Source of the DNA: Trinickia fusca
GTDB lineage: Bacteria > Pseudomonadota > Gammaproteobacteria > Burkholderiales > Burkholderiaceae
DNA length: 64,000 nt
Assembly: GCF_003628145.1 (NCBI RefSeq)
Contig: NZ_RBZV01000013.1
Coordinates: forward strand, 58,401-122,400
Reading direction: 5' to 3'
Positions 62,524 to 64,000 of the stretch are shown piece by piece. Each line of letters starts with the position of its first letter. Position 1 is the first letter of the stretch. Under the pieces are notes generated by a model. It searched no databases. It was given only the letters and a program-made list of their open reading frames with translations, and was not told the DNA's origin. A program made the position numbers and the translations under genes.

Positions 62524-64000
62524 TTAGCGCCAGTTCGCCGCCAGCGCCGGCTGCAACGCCTTCTGCTCGTTCGCAGTCAGCGCCGCCTGCCCGGCTGCCG
62601 GCGGAGCAAACGCCGCCATCGCCTGCACGAGCTTCTCCACGTCAAAGTCCGACAGCGCCTTGCCGTCGCCGGCAACGATCTGGCTCACATGCTCCGGATT
62701 GCTTGCGTACCAGTTCTTCACCGTCACGTTCTCCGCCGATCCAAGCACGCCGATCCGCAGGTCGCTGCCGACATGCTGGAACCACAAACGATCGGAGGTC
62801 GCGTCCGCGCCGAAAGCCAGCTTGGACCCGAAGCCTGAAGCGAACTCCAGGTCGTAGGTGCCGTGCCCGACCTTCACGTTCGCAAACGAATTGCCCAAGG
62901 TGGCGGCATCGGTGCCGTCGCCGAGGTTCAATGTCGTGAAGCTGCCCGTCGCCTTGATCGTGTTGCTGCCGGCTCCCACCGTCACGTTGGCAGAGCCGCC
63001 CACCGCGACGATCGTGTTGTTGCCGTCGCCGAGGTTCAACGTCGTGAAGCTGCCCGTCGCCTTGATCGAGTTGCGGCCAGCCCCGACCGTCACATTGGCG
63101 GAGCCCTCCGTGACGATCGTGTTGTTGCCGTCGCCCAGTTTGACGGTGGCCGAGCTGTCCGTTGCCGTGACGGCGTTGTTGCCGTTTCCAGCAGTCAGCG
63201 TGTTCGACGAACCGGCGAGAATCACCGAGTTGTTGCCGTTGCCGAGCGTGGCCGAGTCGAATGCCCCCGTGACTAGCAGTGCATGATCCTCATTGCCGGC
63301 CGTCAGTTTCGCGAACGTGCCGCTTTCGAAGATCGATGCCTGTCCCGCAGGTGCCGAAACGGTCTGGAACGTACCGACCTCGAAAACGTTCGGCTCCGTC
63401 TGAAGCGTGAGCGTCGTGCTCGATGAGAGCCCGCCCTTGTTGGTGGCGGTGATCTTGATTTCCATCGAGTTGGGCGTCTTGCCATCCGGCGTGCCGCTGA
63501 ACGCCTGCTTGGCCTGATCGAAACGAAGCCACGCCGGCAACGCAGAGCCGTCCGCCAACGTTGCGGCGTAGGTCAGCGTGTCGCCCGTGACCGGCGTCGA
63601 GAACAGGCCGGTCGGCAACGTATAGGCCCACTGCCGGCCTAGCGACGTCATCTGGTAAATCGGATGGCCCGCGCTCGGCGCTTGGTGCGACGCGTCCGCC
63701 GGTGACGGAGGCGTCACCGGTGTCACCGGATGGATGGTCACCGGTGTTATCGGCGGAATCGTCACCGGAGGAATGACCACCGGCGTTATCGGCGGAATCG
63801 TCACCGGAGGGATAACCACCGGTGTTATCGGCGGAATCGTCACCGGAGGAATGACCACTGGCGTTATCGGCGGAATCGTCACCGGGGGAACGACCACTGG
63901 CGTCACCGGCGGAATCGTCACCGGGGGGATGACCACTGGCGTTACCGGCGGGATCGTCACCGGGGGAATGACCACTGGCGTTACCGGCGGAATCGTCACC
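62524..64000 (-). CDS. C-terminal part of a large repetitive RTX/adhesin-type protein (5' partial)
   Basis: The frame is open to the right edge, so the start lies outside; about 492 residues are visible. In order: seven 13-residue repeats of the type IPPVTIPPITPVV; a cadherin-like CADG domain (LGRQWAYTLPTGLFSTPVTG, DTLTYAATLADGSALPAWL, FSGTPDGKTPNS); a glycine/asparagine repeat region with GNGNN and GDGNNTI units; and a C-terminal domain (DRLWFQHVGSDLRIGVLG, ending PALAANWR) like the ends of type I-secreted calcium-binding proteins. A surface adhesin or RTX-type exoprotein is inferred. No type I secretion genes are in view. Confidence 0.75.
   Translation of the reverse strand, partial: VTIPPVTPVVIPPVTIPPVTPVVIPPVTIPPVTPVVVPPVTIPPITPVVIPPVTIPPITPVVIPPVTIPPITPVVIPPVTIPPITPVTIHPVTPVTPPSPADASHQAPSAGHPIYQMTSLGRQWAYTLPTGLFSTPVTGDTLTYAATLADGSALPAWLRFDQAKQAFSGTPDGKTPNSMEIKITATNKGGLSSSTTLTLQTEPNVFEVGTFQTVSAPAGQASIFESGTFAKLTAGNEDHALLVTGAFDSATLGNGNNSVILAGSSNTLTAGNGNNAVTATDSSATVKLGDGNNTIVTEGSANVTVGAGRNSIKATGSFTTLNLGDGNNTIVAVGGSANVTVGAGSNTIKATGSFTTLNLGDGTDAATLGNSFANVKVGHGTYDLEFASGFGSKLAFGADATSDRLWFQHVGSDLRIGVLGSAENVTVKNWYASNPEHVSQIVAGDGKALSDFDVEKLVQAMAAFAPPAAGQAALTANEQKALQPALAANWR
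62914..63129 (-). repeat. Two 108-nt tandem coding repeats (36 residues)
   Basis: The unit starting GCCGTCGCCGAGGTTCAA at 62914 recurs at 63022. It encodes GSFTTLNLGDG plus a VTVGAG(S/R)N(T/S)IKA stretch. Copies differ at a few bases, so duplication is fairly recent. Confidence 0.85.
63736..64000 (-). repeat. 39-bp tandem coding repeats (13-residue IPPVT repeats)
   Basis: Six complete 39-bp units and one partial at the edge encode (I/V)PPVTIPP(V/I)TPVV. Copies are nearly identical in DNA, which favours slippage or recombination, so the number may vary between strains. Confidence 0.9.

Overview
The window is a stretch of GC-rich proteobacterial chromosome. The flagellar gene order, an H-NS-family protein of the short beta-proteobacterial type, a TAT-exported HiPIP and the rsmI/yraN/diaA/dolP neighbourhood suggest a Burkholderiaceae member (Burkholderia, Paraburkholderia or Trinickia-like). 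That placement is an inference from gene content; no 16S or other marker lies in the window.

Layout. Bases 1-26.6 kb are ordinary chromosomal genes: a 5'-truncated DUF899 protein, a DUF2182 membrane protein and an SRPBCC protein; tRNA-Ala(CGC) with its own promoter and terminator; a minus-strand run yraN-diaA-dolP-cytochrome c facing rsmI; rlpA; an MBL hydrolase coupled to a DEDDh exonuclease; an Lrp regulator; a CDF cation exporter; an H-NS protein; hugZ facing an MFS transporter; a LivK-type binding protein; a nitronate monooxygenase; HiPIP; a FAD oxidoreductase; an AAA+ ATPase; a small secreted protein and an EEP-family nuclease/phosphatase; a LysE exporter; fpr; a cytosolic histidine kinase/response regulator pair; an APC permease; and a CoxG-like protein.

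Bases 26.7-56.8 kb are one contiguous flagellar locus. From the divergent promoter region at 30.0-30.3 kb, fliE reads left and fliFGHIJK-fliLMNOPQR reads right. To the left of fliE is a second unit, fliS-fliT-(second fliK-like)-(standalone FlhB C-terminal domain), preceded by a good sigma-28 promoter. fliR converges on flgL across a perfect 15-bp hairpin. The flg half (flgBCDEFGHIJ, ycgR, flgKL) reads left from a second divergent region at 54.44-54.66 kb, and flgA-flgM-flgN reads right. I see sigma-28 (FliA) promoters (TAAA-type -35, 11-nt spacer, GCCGATAA-like -10) before fliS, ycgR, flgK and flgM, which gives the expected late class. The two divergent regions share CCGGGAAA followed by TCTATTCGAC, with spacers of 18 and 7 nt. 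The 11-nt difference is one helical turn, so this is a candidate early flagellar activator site. Filament, motor, flhA/flhB, fliA and flhDC genes are not in the window.

Bases 57-64 kb look accessory and surface-related. A VOC protein is followed by a GT4 glycosyltransferase and an acyltransferase-3 membrane protein (minus strand), an AT-rich gap, a 731-residue exported beta-propeller-like protein with a perfect EF-hand loop, and the C-terminal part of a large repetitive RTX/adhesin-type protein running off the right edge. The least-described items are the right-end surface module, the shared motif of the two flagellar divergent regions, and the paired FliK/FlhB-C paralogues.
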